A stretch of DNA of 64,000 nt from Acidobacteriota bacterium (GCA_018268855.1 JAFDVR010000006.1:248001-312000); one strand, 5' to 3'. Positions 25,475 to 34,878 are shown, numbered from the stretch's first letter. The notes: generated by a model from the letters alone, not told the origin. Translations and numbers: made by a program.

Positions 25475-27235
25475 ATGAATAAGACCGGCAAGCCAGCGGG
25501 ATATCTTACCTTCACGCTGCACTCTCATCTGCCTTACGTGGTGAACCATGGCACATGGCCTCATGGCATGGAGTGGCTGCACGAAGCCGCCGCGGAAACC
25601 TATCTGCCCCTTCTCCGCGCGCTTAAGCGTCTTGAGAAAGATGGCATTGGCCTGTTTGCGAATATCAATCTTTCGCCGGTGCTGATGGAGCAGCTTTCGC
25701 ACCCCAACTTCATTAACGAGTTTCCCAACTATCTACAGCGCAAAATCACAGCAGCTACAGAAGACGAAGCCTTCTTCATTCAAGGCAAGGAAGATCACTA
25801 TGCTGATGTCGCGCGTTTCTGGAAAGCTTTTTTCACGGAAGATCTTGAACACTTCAACGAACTGAACGGCGATATCATTGCCGGGTTCCGCTACTTCAAC
25901 GACCGCGGCCTCATCGACATTATGACCTGTGGCGCGACCCACGGGTACAACCCGCTGATGGGCACGGATGAGAGCGTGCGCGCGCAGTTCCGCATGGCAG
26001 TGAAAGCGCACCGGCGGCACATTGGTAAACATCCACGTGGCATCTGGGTGCCAGAGTGCGGCTACCGTCCCGCGGGTTTTTGGAACTATCCCGTTCCTCC
26101 CGCTGGCGAAACGACACCTTATCCCGGTTTTGAGCGCATCGGCACCGAACGCGCTCTCTCTGAGAGCGGCATTGAATTCTTCTTTGTCGACACGCACCTA
26201 GTCGAAGAAGGTAAGCGCATCCCTTCGCCCTACGAGTTGCTCAACGGTACTGTTCCGCGCGACATTACGGCCATTCGACAGACTGAGCGCGGGGATCGCC
26301 GTCTCTACCAGCCCTATTATGTAGATGGTCCTTACGATAAGCGCTATGCCACCACGATCTTTCCGCGCGATCCACGCACCGGCGTGCAAGTATGGAGCGG
26401 TGAAAGCGGCTACCCCGGCGATCCCGCCTATCTTGACTTCCATAAGAAACGCTGGCCCGGCGGACACCGCTATTGGCAGGTCACGGGCGCCAAGGTGGAT
26501 ATGGCCTACAAGCTGCCTTACTGGCCACATGAAGCGAGGGAGCGCACACGCGACCACGCCAAGCACTACGCGCATCTTGTTCGCGAAGCTCTAAAGGATG
26601 CTCGCAACGACGAAATTCCGCCGATTCTGTGCTCCCCGTTTGATGCAGAACTCTTCGGCCACTGGTGGTTTGAGGGAATCTACTTCCTCGAGAACGTTGC
26701 GCGCGAGCTGCACAATTCCGACATCCAACTGACCACCTGCGCCGATTATCTGGATCATTACCCGCGAGCCAGCTTTATTGCCATGCAGGAAGGTTCCTGG
26801 GGCGCGAACGGCGATAACAGCGTGTGGATGAATCCCGACACTAGCTGGACGTGGACGCATATCTATCCTGCCGAAATCTTCACACGCGAGGTCTGCACGG
26901 GCACATTGTGGCAGGATGGCGGCCTGGGAGAGCGCATTGCCAAGCAACTCTGCCGCGAACTGCTGCTCATGGAATCCTCCGACTGGCAGTTCCTCATCAC
27001 CACAGGCGCCGCGCGCGACTACGCCGAGAAGCGTTTTGCCAATCACAACAGCGACTTCCTGAATGTGAAGCGCATCTGGCAGGCGTTTGAAGCCAACGGC
27101 ACACTGACTGAAGAAGAAGACAAGTCCCTCTCTGAGATCGAAGAACGCGATAATCTGTTCCCCGACATCGATCCCATCTTCTGGCGCAAGGGCGAGGTTG
27201 CCGCCGATCGCTCTGACCCTGCGCTGAAGCAGTAA
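25475..27235 (+). CDS. GH57 family 1,4-alpha-glucan branching enzyme (DUF1957 C-terminus)
   Basis: A 586-residue glycoside hydrolase family 57 protein. Landmarks: YLTFTLHSHLPYV at the start (conserved HxH), GIWVPECGYRP with the catalytic Glu nucleophile, PFDAELFGHWWFEG with the acid/base Asp, and the C-terminal DUF1957 helix block around DWQFLITTGAARDYAEKRF. This architecture is that of the branching enzymes that create alpha-1,6 links in glycogen, rather than amylopullulanases. ATG 25475 is chosen because the fold begins there; the frame opens at 25367. First gene of a tight run ending in sixA. No other glycogen gene is in the window. Confidence 0.92.
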   Translation: MNKTGKPAGYLTFTLHSHLPYVVNHGTWPHGMEWLHEAAAETYLPLLRALKRLEKDGIGLFANINLSPVLMEQLSHPNFINEFPNYLQRKITAATEDEAFFIQGKEDHYADVARFWKAFFTEDLEHFNELNGDIIAGFRYFNDRGLIDIMTCGATHGYNPLMGTDESVRAQFRMAVKAHRRHIGKHPRGIWVPECGYRPAGFWNYPVPPAGETTPYPGFERIGTERALSESGIEFFFVDTHLVEEGKRIPSPYELLNGTVPRDITAIRQTERGDRRLYQPYYVDGPYDKRYATTIFPRDPRTGVQVWSGESGYPGDPAYLDFHKKRWPGGHRYWQVTGAKVDMAYKLPYWPHEARERTRDHAKHYAHLVREALKDARNDEIPPILCSPFDAELFGHWWFEGIYFLENVARELHNSDIQLTTCADYLDHYPRASFIAMQEGSWGANGDNSVWMNPDTSWTWTHIYPAEIFTREVCTGTLWQDGGLGERIAKQLCRELLLMESSDWQFLITTGAARDYAEKRFANHNSDFLNVKRIWQAFEANGTLTEEEDKSLSEIEERDNLFPDIDPIFWRKGEVAADRSDPALKQ

Positions 27236-27247
27236 GCGAGGCGCGCC

Positions 27248-28069
27248 GTGTCTACTGCAGCTTTACCCTCCGCAGTCGAACGGCGCGGTTACTCCTTTCC
27301 GGCACTCTGGCACCTCACCAGCCTCGACGCTCCTCTCGTCGCCATGTTGTGGACGCACCTCTTTGCGCCCGAAGTTTCCATCTATGCCACAGCAGCTCTC
27401 GGTATTGCTGTGTGGATGTTGTATGTTGTAGATCGTCTGCTTGACGCGCGCAATCCGAACACTTTCCTCGAAGAGCGCCATCGCTTTCACCACGCCCACC
27501 GCCGCACTTTGATCGCTCTACTGCTGATCGCGGCGCCCGTGCTCATCATCCTGATGTCGCACGTCGAACCTTCACTTCGCATTGCGCGCATCGGCCTTGC
27601 GCTTCCGCTTGGGATTTACCTGCTCGCTATCCACTCCACTCGCTGGAGGATGCCAAAAGAACTCGCGGTCGCACTCTTTTTTGCTATCGCATGCTCCGCA
27701 CCGGCAGCGCTCTCTTATGGCGTGCCACATGTCTTCCCCTTCGCAAGCATCTTCTCCGCACTTTGTTTTCTCAACTGTGCGGCCATTGCACGCTGGGAAG
27801 CCCGCACTCCAGACGAATGGCAAGCCATGCATCCGCTTACCCGCTTCGTAGCACGCAATCTTCACCTGCTCGGCGGTGGCCTTATCCTGCTTGCCCTTGC
27901 GATTGCCCTTGTTACGCGCGAATATGCCATACCGCTCGCCTGCATCGTCTCCGCACTGCTGCTTGCTGTAGCCAATGCGAAGCGGGCACATCTTTCACGG
28001 CTCTCGCTGCGTATTGTTGCGGACGCCGCTCTCCTCACACCACTGCTCTTTCTGTTCGTCAGGAGATAA
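27248..28069 (+). CDS. Polytopic membrane protein, possibly UbiA-prenyltransferase-like
   Basis: A 273-residue protein with about eight hydrophobic helices and a start at GTG behind GAGG. The motif YVVDRLLDARNP (residues 58-69) after the second helix resembles the first Asp-rich loop of UbiA-superfamily enzymes, and RIVADAALLTPLLF near the end might correspond to part of the second. The canonical NDxxDxxxD is not complete, so activity as a prenyltransferase is doubtful. It begins 12 bases after the branching-enzyme gene, and its stop overlaps the ribosome-binding site of the following methyltransferase, so it is in the same operon. A membrane-lipid or quinone role is only a guess. Confidence 0.6.
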   Translation: MSTAALPSAVERRGYSFPALWHLTSLDAPLVAMLWTHLFAPEVSIYATAALGIAVWMLYVVDRLLDARNPNTFLEERHRFHHAHRRTLIALLLIAAPVLIILMSHVEPSLRIARIGLALPLGIYLLAIHSTRWRMPKELAVALFFAIACSAPAALSYGVPHVFPFASIFSALCFLNCAAIARWEARTPDEWQAMHPLTRFVARNLHLLGGGLILLALAIALVTREYAIPLACIVSALLLAVANAKRAHLSRLSLRIVADAALLTPLLFLFVRR

Positions 28070-28070
28070 C

Positions 28071-28751
28071 TTGCTCTCCGGCTTCGACCGTGTCGCACGC
28101 ATCTATCGCTGGGCAGAGTATGTTACCTTCGGCCCATTCCTCTCCCGCGCACGCAGTGCTCACCTCAGCGATCTCGCCACCGCGCAGCACGCACTCATTC
28201 TCGGCGACGGCGATGGCCGCTTTACGCGGCTCGCTCTGCGTACTTACCCGCAACTCCACGTCACTGCCATCGATATCAGTCCGCAGATGCTTTCTCTCCT
28301 ACAGCAACGCTGCGCACCGTGCGCGGACCGACTTCACATCATTCATGCGGACGTCACCATCTTCGATCTAAGTAAGATTTTTCATCCCAGACAAAGCGCG
28401 CCTGACGCCGTAGTCACCCACTTCTTTCTCGATTGCCTGACCACCACCCAAATCCAGACCCTCATCACCCAACTCCCCACTCCAATGCGCTGGATCGTTT
28501 CCGACTTCCACATTCCCAGCGGGATTCTGCGGCCTATTTCTCAAGCGCTTGTCCGCTCTCTTTACGCTGCATTCCGCATCCTTACCGGTCTTCAGACCCA
28601 AGAACTTCCAGATTGGCGACAATCTTTCCGATCCTCCGGCTGGCACCTTCAGAAGCAATCCTCAGTTCTCAGAAGTCTTCTAATTGCAGAGACTTGGGAA
28701 CGCGGCGCGACTTTACGCACCTCGCCTGCATCTCACCTTTCAGGAGAGTGA
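28071..28751 (+). CDS. Class I SAM-dependent methyltransferase
   Basis: About 226 residues starting at TTG 28071, placed by AGGAG at 28061-28065 with five-base spacing; the upstream stop (28067-28069) overlaps this site, so translation is coupled. The SAM-binding core is ALILGDGDGRFTRLAL (glycine-rich loop, about residues 41-56), VTAIDISPQML (acidic residue binding ribose) and IIHADVTIFDL. The N-terminal FDRVARIYRWAEYVTFG is typical of UbiE/ubiquinone-type or lipid methyltransferases (FDxxAxxYxxxxxxxxG). Combined with the UbiA-like neighbour this hints at a quinone- or isoprenoid-related step, but no substrate can be named. Confidence 0.82.
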   Translation: MLSGFDRVARIYRWAEYVTFGPFLSRARSAHLSDLATAQHALILGDGDGRFTRLALRTYPQLHVTAIDISPQMLSLLQQRCAPCADRLHIIHADVTIFDLSKIFHPRQSAPDAVVTHFFLDCLTTTQIQTLITQLPTPMRWIVSDFHIPSGILRPISQALVRSLYAAFRILTGLQTQELPDWRQSFRSSGWHLQKQSSVLRSLLIAETWERGATLRTSPASHLSGE

Positions 28752-28757
28752 AATGCG

Positions 28758-28928
28758 ATGGGCACGCAACCAGTTGGCGATGTCGTAAATCCCGGAACAG
28801 ACATAGAACAGCCCGGTAGCGACCTGCCTACTACACCTGACGGCCCTACTTTGCCGCCAGATGGACTTCCCACGCCTGCCCAGCCTACCCAATCACCGCT
28901 CCCCGTGAAAGATCCTGAAGCTCGATGA
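28758..28928 (+). CDS. Small proline-rich ORF (56 residues)
   Basis: An open frame of 56 codons from ATG 28758 to TGA 28926-28928, too short for a usual ORF list. About a quarter of the residues are proline, with Thr, Asp and Gly in between (for example PTTPDGPTLPPDGLPTP), so it should be unstructured. AGGAG lies 11 bases before the ATG, overlapping the end of the methyltransferase gene. Its TGA overlaps the ATG of sixA (ATGA), the same coupling used elsewhere in this operon, which supports that it is translated. Function unknown; it may instead be a non-coding leader of sixA. Confidence 0.5.
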   Translation: MGTQPVGDVVNPGTDIEQPGSDLPTTPDGPTLPPDGLPTPAQPTQSPLPVKDPEAR

Positions 28929-29464
28929 ACGTTTATCTCCTGCGTCACGCCAGCGCCGGTACCCGGCGCACCAATCCGAAACTTGATGACAAACGCTCTC
29001 TTGATAAAGACGGCAAGCGCCACTGCCTGCTTCTGGGCCACGTTCTTTCGAACATGAAGATTCAGTTTGACGCCGTGATCTCCAGCCCGCTCAAGCGCGC
29101 CGTACAGACGGCATCGCTCGTTGGCAATGAGACCGGGTTTGAACAGAAGATTGTCTTCTCCAGTGCCATGCTGCCGGACGCAGGCTATGCAGGATTTGAG
29201 CGTCTTATCAATGAGCATGCAGGTTGCGAAGATATTCTCGTCGTAGGACATGAACCGAACATCAGCACCTTTGTAGGCAAGCTGGCCGCAGGCGGAGGCA
29301 AGAACGCCCGGCCTGCCCACATCCGCATGCGCAAAGGCTCCATTGCAAAGTTTTCGCTCGAGCGCGGACGCACCGAGTTGCAGTGGCTCATCGAACCGCG
29401 CAGCCTGCGCGCTCTCTACGCCAGTTCCACCAAGAGCTCGCGACGGAAGACTTCGCGAAAGTAA
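28925..29464 (+). CDS. sixA: Phosphohistidine phosphatase SixA (histidine phosphatase superfamily)
   Basis: A 179-residue protein. The catalytic RHG-type motif is LLRHASAG (residues 5-12, His8), followed by SSPLKRAVQTA (Arg for phosphate), and a second active His in VGHEPNIS. These are the SixA landmarks; SixA removes phosphate from phosphohistidine proteins such as ArcB Hpt or NPr. The start overlaps the preceding small ORF (ATGA). Its 3' end overlaps the convergent ppx-type gene by 49 bases, so the two transcripts share an antisense tail. The last 20 residues are Ser/Arg/Lys-rich. Confidence 0.9.
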   Translation: MNVYLLRHASAGTRRTNPKLDDKRSLDKDGKRHCLLLGHVLSNMKIQFDAVISSPLKRAVQTASLVGNETGFEQKIVFSSAMLPDAGYAGFERLINEHAGCEDILVVGHEPNISTFVGKLAAGGGKNARPAHIRMRKGSIAKFSLERGRTELQWLIEPRSLRALYASSTKSSRRKTSRK

Positions 29465-30999
29465 GCCGCCTCCTTACGCGCAGACCAAATCTCCAACTCC
29501 GCGTTGCCGCGCAGCTCGCGCAACTGCAGCACCACACGCCGCGGATAAATCGCCGCGCGAAGGCGCAACTGTTCGTTTGCACGGTCCTGATTCAGCGCAA
29601 TCGCAAGCCGCAGTAAAACAACAGCAGCCTTGATGCGCGCATGCTCTTCCACTGGAATGGCGCGCATCGGACGGTCGCCGCTCTCCGGTCTGCTTTTGCC
29701 TAAATAGCGTGCAATCGCACCTACAATTGCGCGTTGAACGGGAGAAAATCCGTAAATCTCCGAGTGCGCAATGATGTATTGCGTGTGCCGGTGATGGCCC
29801 TGGTGGTTCATAAACTTGCCAATCTCATACAGCGCCGAAGCGCCCTGCAACCAGAAGCGATACTCCTCGGGTAGTTTGTGCACCGGCTTCAGCAGATCGA
29901 ACAACTTCAGAGCATCGCCGCGAACAGCTTCACTCTGTTTCTCTTCCACACCATAGCGATGTGCAATCTCGATCACACTCTGCCACCGCTCCTTCTCCAT
30001 CGCCTGGTGCGCCGACCCATGCGTATCGCTGTCGGCCAGCATCTGTTGCAGAATCCCATCACGTAAACCCAGCGGACTATATCGAAAACTCTTGAGATTG
30101 AGCCGTTCCATCAGCGCGGCATATACCAGCGCGCCGCCGATAATGATGTCGCTCCTGCGCGGCCCAATACCCGGGACAGTCATGCGCTGCGTATTCGTCA
30201 TCTTCACCAGCTTGTTCGCCAGCCGCTTCACATCCACGGTCGTCGCCTCCAGAGGAGCAAGCGTCTTCACACGTTTTTTAGGAGAAGACTTTGTGGCCTT
30301 CTTCGCTGGACGCTTTCCCGCAATCCATGCAGGCGGAACGTTCGCCGCCTCTGCCAACGCAGACGCAGTGCCCGACGTCGCGATCACCAGCGGAATCCGC
30401 ACCTCGCGAAATCGCTTGTCTACCTTGCGTAACTCGCGCTCAATAAAGTGATGCAACCGGTGTAGATCTTCCTTCTCCGGCGGATCGCTGCGCAGAAATT
30501 CCTGCTGCAAACGCACCGCCCCCAGCGGCAGCGACACTACCTCGCGAATACGCCCGCCCTCGGACAACGTGACCTCGCACGATCCGCCACCCAGATCGAT
30601 CAGCAGACAACGTCCGCGCGCGCCGGGCTCATGCGTCACCACACCGAGATGAATTAATCGGCCCTCTTCCAACCCGGAGATCACCTCAACATCCCAGCCG
30701 GTGGTCGACTTTACCCAGGCCGTAAATGCTGCCGCATTGCGTGCATCGCGCATGGCAGATGTAGCCACAACGCGCACGCGGTCGCACACATGCTCCTGCA
30801 CCGCTTTTTGAAATCGCTTCAGCGCACGAATAGTATTCGCCATCGCATCCGGCGAAATCATCCGCGTCTCAAAGACGCTCTCACCCAGCCGCACCACCTC
30901 GCGGTCCTGATGCAGCAAACGCAACCCGCGCCGCTGCACATCCGCAATCGCCAACCGGCACGAGTTCGATCCAATATCAATAGCAGCGTAAGTCGGCAA
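29416..30999 (-). CDS. Ppx/GppA family phosphatase (exopolyphosphatase-like) with HD domain
   Basis: A 527-residue protein. ASKHA-fold ATPase-like domains: AAIDIGSNSCRLAIADVQ at 5-22, LIDLGGGSCEVTL near 140, and VPGIGPRRSDIIIGGALV near 275. The C-terminal third is an HD-like helical domain (QGHHRHTQYIIAHSEI). It should cleave polyphosphate or pppGpp. Between the two, residues about 230-245 form a Lys-rich insert (KRPAKKATKSSPKKR) that is not usual in Ppx. ATG 30999. Overlaps sixA at the 3' ends. No ppk gene is adjacent. Confidence 0.9.
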   Translation of the reverse strand: MPTYAAIDIGSNSCRLAIADVQRRGLRLLHQDREVVRLGESVFETRMISPDAMANTIRALKRFQKAVQEHVCDRVRVVATSAMRDARNAAAFTAWVKSTTGWDVEVISGLEEGRLIHLGVVTHEPGARGRCLLIDLGGGSCEVTLSEGGRIREVVSLPLGAVRLQQEFLRSDPPEKEDLHRLHHFIERELRKVDKRFREVRIPLVIATSGTASALAEAANVPPAWIAGKRPAKKATKSSPKKRVKTLAPLEATTVDVKRLANKLVKMTNTQRMTVPGIGPRRSDIIIGGALVYAALMERLNLKSFRYSPLGLRDGILQQMLADSDTHGSAHQAMEKERWQSVIEIAHRYGVEEKQSEAVRGDALKLFDLLKPVHKLPEEYRFWLQGASALYEIGKFMNHQGHHRHTQYIIAHSEIYGFSPVQRAIVGAIARYLGKSRPESGDRPMRAIPVEEHARIKAAVVLLRLAIALNQDRANEQLRLRAAIYPRRVVLQLRELRGNAELEIWSARKEAAYFREVFRRELLVELA

Positions 31000-31132
31000 A
31001 GCGTCTCCAATGCGAGAAGAGATAGTTGCAGATTAGCGCAATCTCCCATAAAGATTCCGAAACTTTGGTTCCAGGGCTGGCGTCTAAACAAACCGAATGC
31101 CAACATTCAAACCAACTGAGCGGCGCTCCCCC

Positions 31133-32941
31133 ATGCCACTCTGGCATAGCGTGTGGCTCCTTCTGCTGTGGGCCGCAATCTATTTCGCCGCGCTCTTTTC
31201 TCCGCCGCTGCTCGATGACGCGGATGCGACCCATTCCAATGCCGCGCGCTACATGGCGCAGACAGGCGACCTCGTCACGCTGCACGTCAACGGTATCCGC
31301 TATCTGGAAAAAGGGCCACTGCCCTACTGGCTCTCCGCGGCATCGTTCCGCATCTTCGGCTACAACGCCTTCGCCTCGCACCTGCCTGTGGCGCTCGCCA
31401 TCCTCGCCTTTGCGGCCCTTGCGTACGCATGGTCGCGCCGCGCATGGAACGACCGCGCCGCACTCTACGCCGCCACCGGCGTGCTCACATCCGCAGGCGT
31501 CTTCCTCTTCACGCGCACGCTTATCCCGGAAGCGATCCTCACCGTACTCTTAGGCGCATCCCTCTTCGCATTCCTGCACGCGCTCCATCACGAAAGCCGC
31601 CTCGCCGCATACACCGCATGGGCGCTGCTCGCACTCGCCATCCTGGCAAAGGGACTCATCGCGCCTGTCTTCGTCCTCGGCACACTCTTCTTCTATCTCT
31701 CGCTCAATGGCGAGTGGAAACATTGGCGCCGTCTGCGCCCTTTCAGCGGCTTTCTCGTGATGTTCGTCATCGCCGCGCCGTGGCACATCCTTGCCGGCCT
31801 GCGCAATACCGGCGGCGATCACGGCCACGGCTTCTTCTGGTTTTACTTCGTCAACGAGCACTTCTTGCGCTTCCTCGGTAAGCGCGTCCCGCACGACTAC
31901 AACAAACTCCCGTGGTATCTCTACTGGACGCTGCACATCGTCTGGCTCTTCCCGTGGAGCTTCTTCGCGCCCTCCGCCGTGATCGCATGGCGTAACAAAA
32001 ACCGCACCACCATCCCTGGCCCAAAAGACACCTCCGCGCGCATGCTCTTCCTCTACGGCGCGCTCATCCTCGTCTTCTTCGCCTTCTCCACCAATCAGGA
32101 GTACTACACCTTCCCGTCGTACCTGCCGCTGCTCATGCTCACCGCAGCAGGCATCGTCTACGCAGAAAATTTCTACTCCACACATCGCACGTCCCGCCGC
32201 GCATTGCTCGGCGCACACATCGCACTCACTATCGCCGGAGCAGCCATCGCACTCGCTCTCTTCGGCGGCTTGTGGAGCAGCCGTCATCTTCCCTTTGAGC
32301 CGGACGCAGGTTCTCTCCTCGCGCACCGCGGCGTAGGCGACTACACCCTCTCCATGTCGCACTTCTTCGATCTCACCGATCGTTCGTTCGCCGCGCTGCG
32401 ACTTCCCGCCATCCTCGCCGCCATCGCATTCGCCTTCGGTCCTGGTATCGCATGGTTCCTGCGCGCGAGAAGAAAACACATCGCCAGCACGCTCACCATC
32501 GCACTCACCAGCGCGCTTTTCCTCGTCGCCGCGCACATCGCTCTCGGACGCTTCGGCACCATGCTCTCGTCACAAAATCTCGAAGCCAAATACGAAAGTC
32601 TGTTCGCGCAACACGCTATCGAACCGAACACCGAACTCATGCTCTACGGCGACCAGGCCTACGGTTCCTCCATCGCCTTTTACTCGGGCAAGGTGCTTCC
32701 GCTTGTCGAAGGCCGTTCGACATCACTCTGGTTCGGCTCGACCTTCCCTGACGCGCCGCACATCTTCCTCACACGGAACGACCTCGCCGCGCGATGGGGC
32801 AACGGCCCGCGCAAAGCCCTCTTCGTTCCGCTTGAAAAACGCGACGAAGTAGACGCTCTTCTTGGCACTAAGCAGTTGATTCTGATGGAATCGAGCGGAA
32901 AAGCGCTCATCACCGACCGCCCACTCGACAATCCACGTTGA
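31133..32941 (+). CDS. GT39-type (ArnT/PMT-like) membrane glycosyltransferase, copy 1
   Basis: About 602 residues, eleven or so membrane helices. The first periplasmic loop has LLDDADATHSNAARYM, the acidic pair DD that is catalytic in ArnT/PMT enzymes, and YLEKGPLPYWLSA is the conserved second motif. Such enzymes transfer a lipid-linked sugar (from undecaprenyl phosphate) to lipid A or another acceptor at the outer face of the inner membrane. C-terminal soluble domain from about 480. ATG 31133 follows CGGCGCTCCCCC; ATG 31097 is an alternative. The next gene is a paralogue 40 bases on. Substrate unknown. Confidence 0.88.
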   Translation: MPLWHSVWLLLLWAAIYFAALFSPPLLDDADATHSNAARYMAQTGDLVTLHVNGIRYLEKGPLPYWLSAASFRIFGYNAFASHLPVALAILAFAALAYAWSRRAWNDRAALYAATGVLTSAGVFLFTRTLIPEAILTVLLGASLFAFLHALHHESRLAAYTAWALLALAILAKGLIAPVFVLGTLFFYLSLNGEWKHWRRLRPFSGFLVMFVIAAPWHILAGLRNTGGDHGHGFFWFYFVNEHFLRFLGKRVPHDYNKLPWYLYWTLHIVWLFPWSFFAPSAVIAWRNKNRTTIPGPKDTSARMLFLYGALILVFFAFSTNQEYYTFPSYLPLLMLTAAGIVYAENFYSTHRTSRRALLGAHIALTIAGAAIALALFGGLWSSRHLPFEPDAGSLLAHRGVGDYTLSMSHFFDLTDRSFAALRLPAILAAIAFAFGPGIAWFLRARRKHIASTLTIALTSALFLVAAHIALGRFGTMLSSQNLEAKYESLFAQHAIEPNTELMLYGDQAYGSSIAFYSGKVLPLVEGRSTSLWFGSTFPDAPHIFLTRNDLAARWGNGPRKALFVPLEKRDEVDALLGTKQLILMESSGKALITDRPLDNPR

Positions 32942-32981
32942 CATCGCCTGCCGCGTCACAGACGATTAACTCAACCCCACC

Positions 32982-34844
32982 ATGAAGTCGTTTTCACTCA
33001 AGCAGGCCGCACGCGAGCCGCAGACACGCTCCATCGCCGCCATCGTCCTCGCATGGCTCGTGCTCCACATCGGCTGCCTCTTCACGCCAGGCCTGCTCGA
33101 CGATGTTGACTCCATCTACATCGAAGTCGCACGCGAGATGAATCTCCGCCACGACTACGTCACGCCCTTCATCGACGGCATCCGCTTCTTCGATAAACCG
33201 CCGCTCATGTATTGGATGGCTGCCGCGTCCATGAGAGTCTTCGGCCCGCACGACTGGGCCGCGCGCCTGCCGCTCTCCATCATGGTGCTCGCGCTCTTCC
33301 TCTCCGTTTATTTTCTCGGCAAGCGCTTCTGGGGAGAACGCGGCGGCTTCTACTCAGCACTCGTCACCGCAACCAGCGTCGGCCCTTATCTCTTCACACG
33401 CTTCTACATTCCAGACATCATGAACGCGCTGTGGATGACGTTCGGCGTCCATCTCGCGCTCATCGCCTTTGACCGCGCCGAAACCAACAGCCCCGACAAA
33501 AAACCCGCATGGGCCTTCGCCGCCATCATGGCGCTCAACCTGCTCACCAAGGGATTGATCGGCATCGTCTTCCCGCTCGGCTTCGTCGTCTTCTACCTGT
33601 TCGCCACGCGCAAGTTAAATTTGCTCTTTAAGCTTCCGCTCATCTCCAGCATCGTCATTTTCCTCACCATCGCGTTGCCATGGCACATCCTCGCCGCACT
33701 CCGTAATCCAGCCATCGCGATGCCGCAAGCAGGCAGCCCGCTCTATCTCCCCGGACTTCCCGCACACGCTGGCTGGTTCTGGTTCTACGTCATCAACGAG
33801 CACTTCATGCGCTTCCGCGGCCTGCGCATCCCGCACGATTACGGCCAGCTCCCCATCCCGCTCTTCTGGCTCATGTTCATCCTCTGGCTCGCGCCGTGGA
33901 CAGTCTTTCTCCCCGCCGCCTGCATCCGCGCCTGGCAAGTCCTGCGCCGCAAAATCAAAGTCGAACCGCAAGAGCACGAAGCGACCCTTTCGCTCATCCT
34001 CTGGACCGGCATGATCATCGGCTTCTTCACGCTCTCCTCACGACAGGAGTACTACTCGCTCCCCGCACTCCCCGCGCTCGCCCTGCTCTGCGGAGGTTCG
34101 CTCGCACTCGCCGACGGCCGCCGCCCTCTGCTGCGCCGCTTCGAACGCCTCAGCACCGAGTGGTACCTGCTCCCGCTCTGCGTCCTCATCGCACTCATCG
34201 CCGGCTACTTCGCACTCACCGCACCCCAGCCGCCCGCCGCAGCCACACTCTCCGACGTGCTCACCAGCAACCCCGACCAGTACAACCTCGCGCTCGGCCA
34301 TCTCTACGACCTCACCGGCCGCGCCATGGGATTCTTCCGTCTCCCACTCGCCCTCGTAGCCATCTCCGCCCTCGGCGTCGGCCCAGCCTCATGGTGGTAC
34401 CGTCGCCGCGGACGCACCTACGCCGCCAACATCGTCATCGCCGTCTCGATGGTCGGCATCCTGCTCGCCGTTCACTCAGGACTCGCGCGCTTCTATCCGA
34501 TCATTGGCTCTAAAGAACTCGCACTCAAGATTGAGCGCCAACTCCGGCCGAACGACCGCGTCGTCCTCGATGGCGAACTCACCTCGGGCTCCACGCTGCT
34601 CTTCTACACACGCCATCCCGTCTCACTCATCAACGGACGCGTCAACGGGCCCTGGTACGGCTCCCTGTGGCCCGATTCCCCCAACATCTTTGAAACGGAA
34701 GATTCCCTCCGCATAGCCTGGGCGGGCCCGCAACGCATCTTCCTGCTCACCTACAACGCAGAACGCATCCCCGACCTGCGCCGCTTCGGCCCAGTCAGCC
34801 TCATAGGCCGCGAGGGTGGCAAGATGGTCCTGACGAATCGTTAG
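32982..34844 (+). CDS. GT39-type (ArnT/PMT-like) membrane glycosyltransferase, copy 2
   Basis: A 620-residue paralogue of the preceding gene: same helix pattern, LLDDVDSIYIEVAREM in the first loop, FFDKPPLMYWMAAAS as the second motif, and WFWFYVINEHFMRFRG aligning with WFYFVNEHFLRFLG of copy 1. The two are clearly a tandem duplication that has diverged; the first loop of copy 2 reads DDVDS instead of DDADA. They likely share the undecaprenyl-phosphate-sugar donor type but may differ in acceptor or sugar. Same operon, 40-base gap. It is followed by the tRNA-Arg gene on the other strand. Confidence 0.88.
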   Translation: MKSFSLKQAAREPQTRSIAAIVLAWLVLHIGCLFTPGLLDDVDSIYIEVAREMNLRHDYVTPFIDGIRFFDKPPLMYWMAAASMRVFGPHDWAARLPLSIMVLALFLSVYFLGKRFWGERGGFYSALVTATSVGPYLFTRFYIPDIMNALWMTFGVHLALIAFDRAETNSPDKKPAWAFAAIMALNLLTKGLIGIVFPLGFVVFYLFATRKLNLLFKLPLISSIVIFLTIALPWHILAALRNPAIAMPQAGSPLYLPGLPAHAGWFWFYVINEHFMRFRGLRIPHDYGQLPIPLFWLMFILWLAPWTVFLPAACIRAWQVLRRKIKVEPQEHEATLSLILWTGMIIGFFTLSSRQEYYSLPALPALALLCGGSLALADGRRPLLRRFERLSTEWYLLPLCVLIALIAGYFALTAPQPPAAATLSDVLTSNPDQYNLALGHLYDLTGRAMGFFRLPLALVAISALGVGPASWWYRRRGRTYAANIVIAVSMVGILLAVHSGLARFYPIIGSKELALKIERQLRPNDRVVLDGELTSGSTLLFYTRHPVSLINGRVNGPWYGSLWPDSPNIFETEDSLRIAWAGPQRIFLLTYNAERIPDLRRFGPVSLIGREGGKMVLTNR

Positions 34845-34878
34845 ATAAGCGAACCAATATTACTACCTGTAAATAAAG

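Noticed and set aside
31550..32536. Minus-strand frame of 328 codons opposite the first GT39-type gene.
   Set aside because: Highly charged Glu/Arg/Cys-rich product with no domain; shadow of a G/C-rich plus-strand gene.
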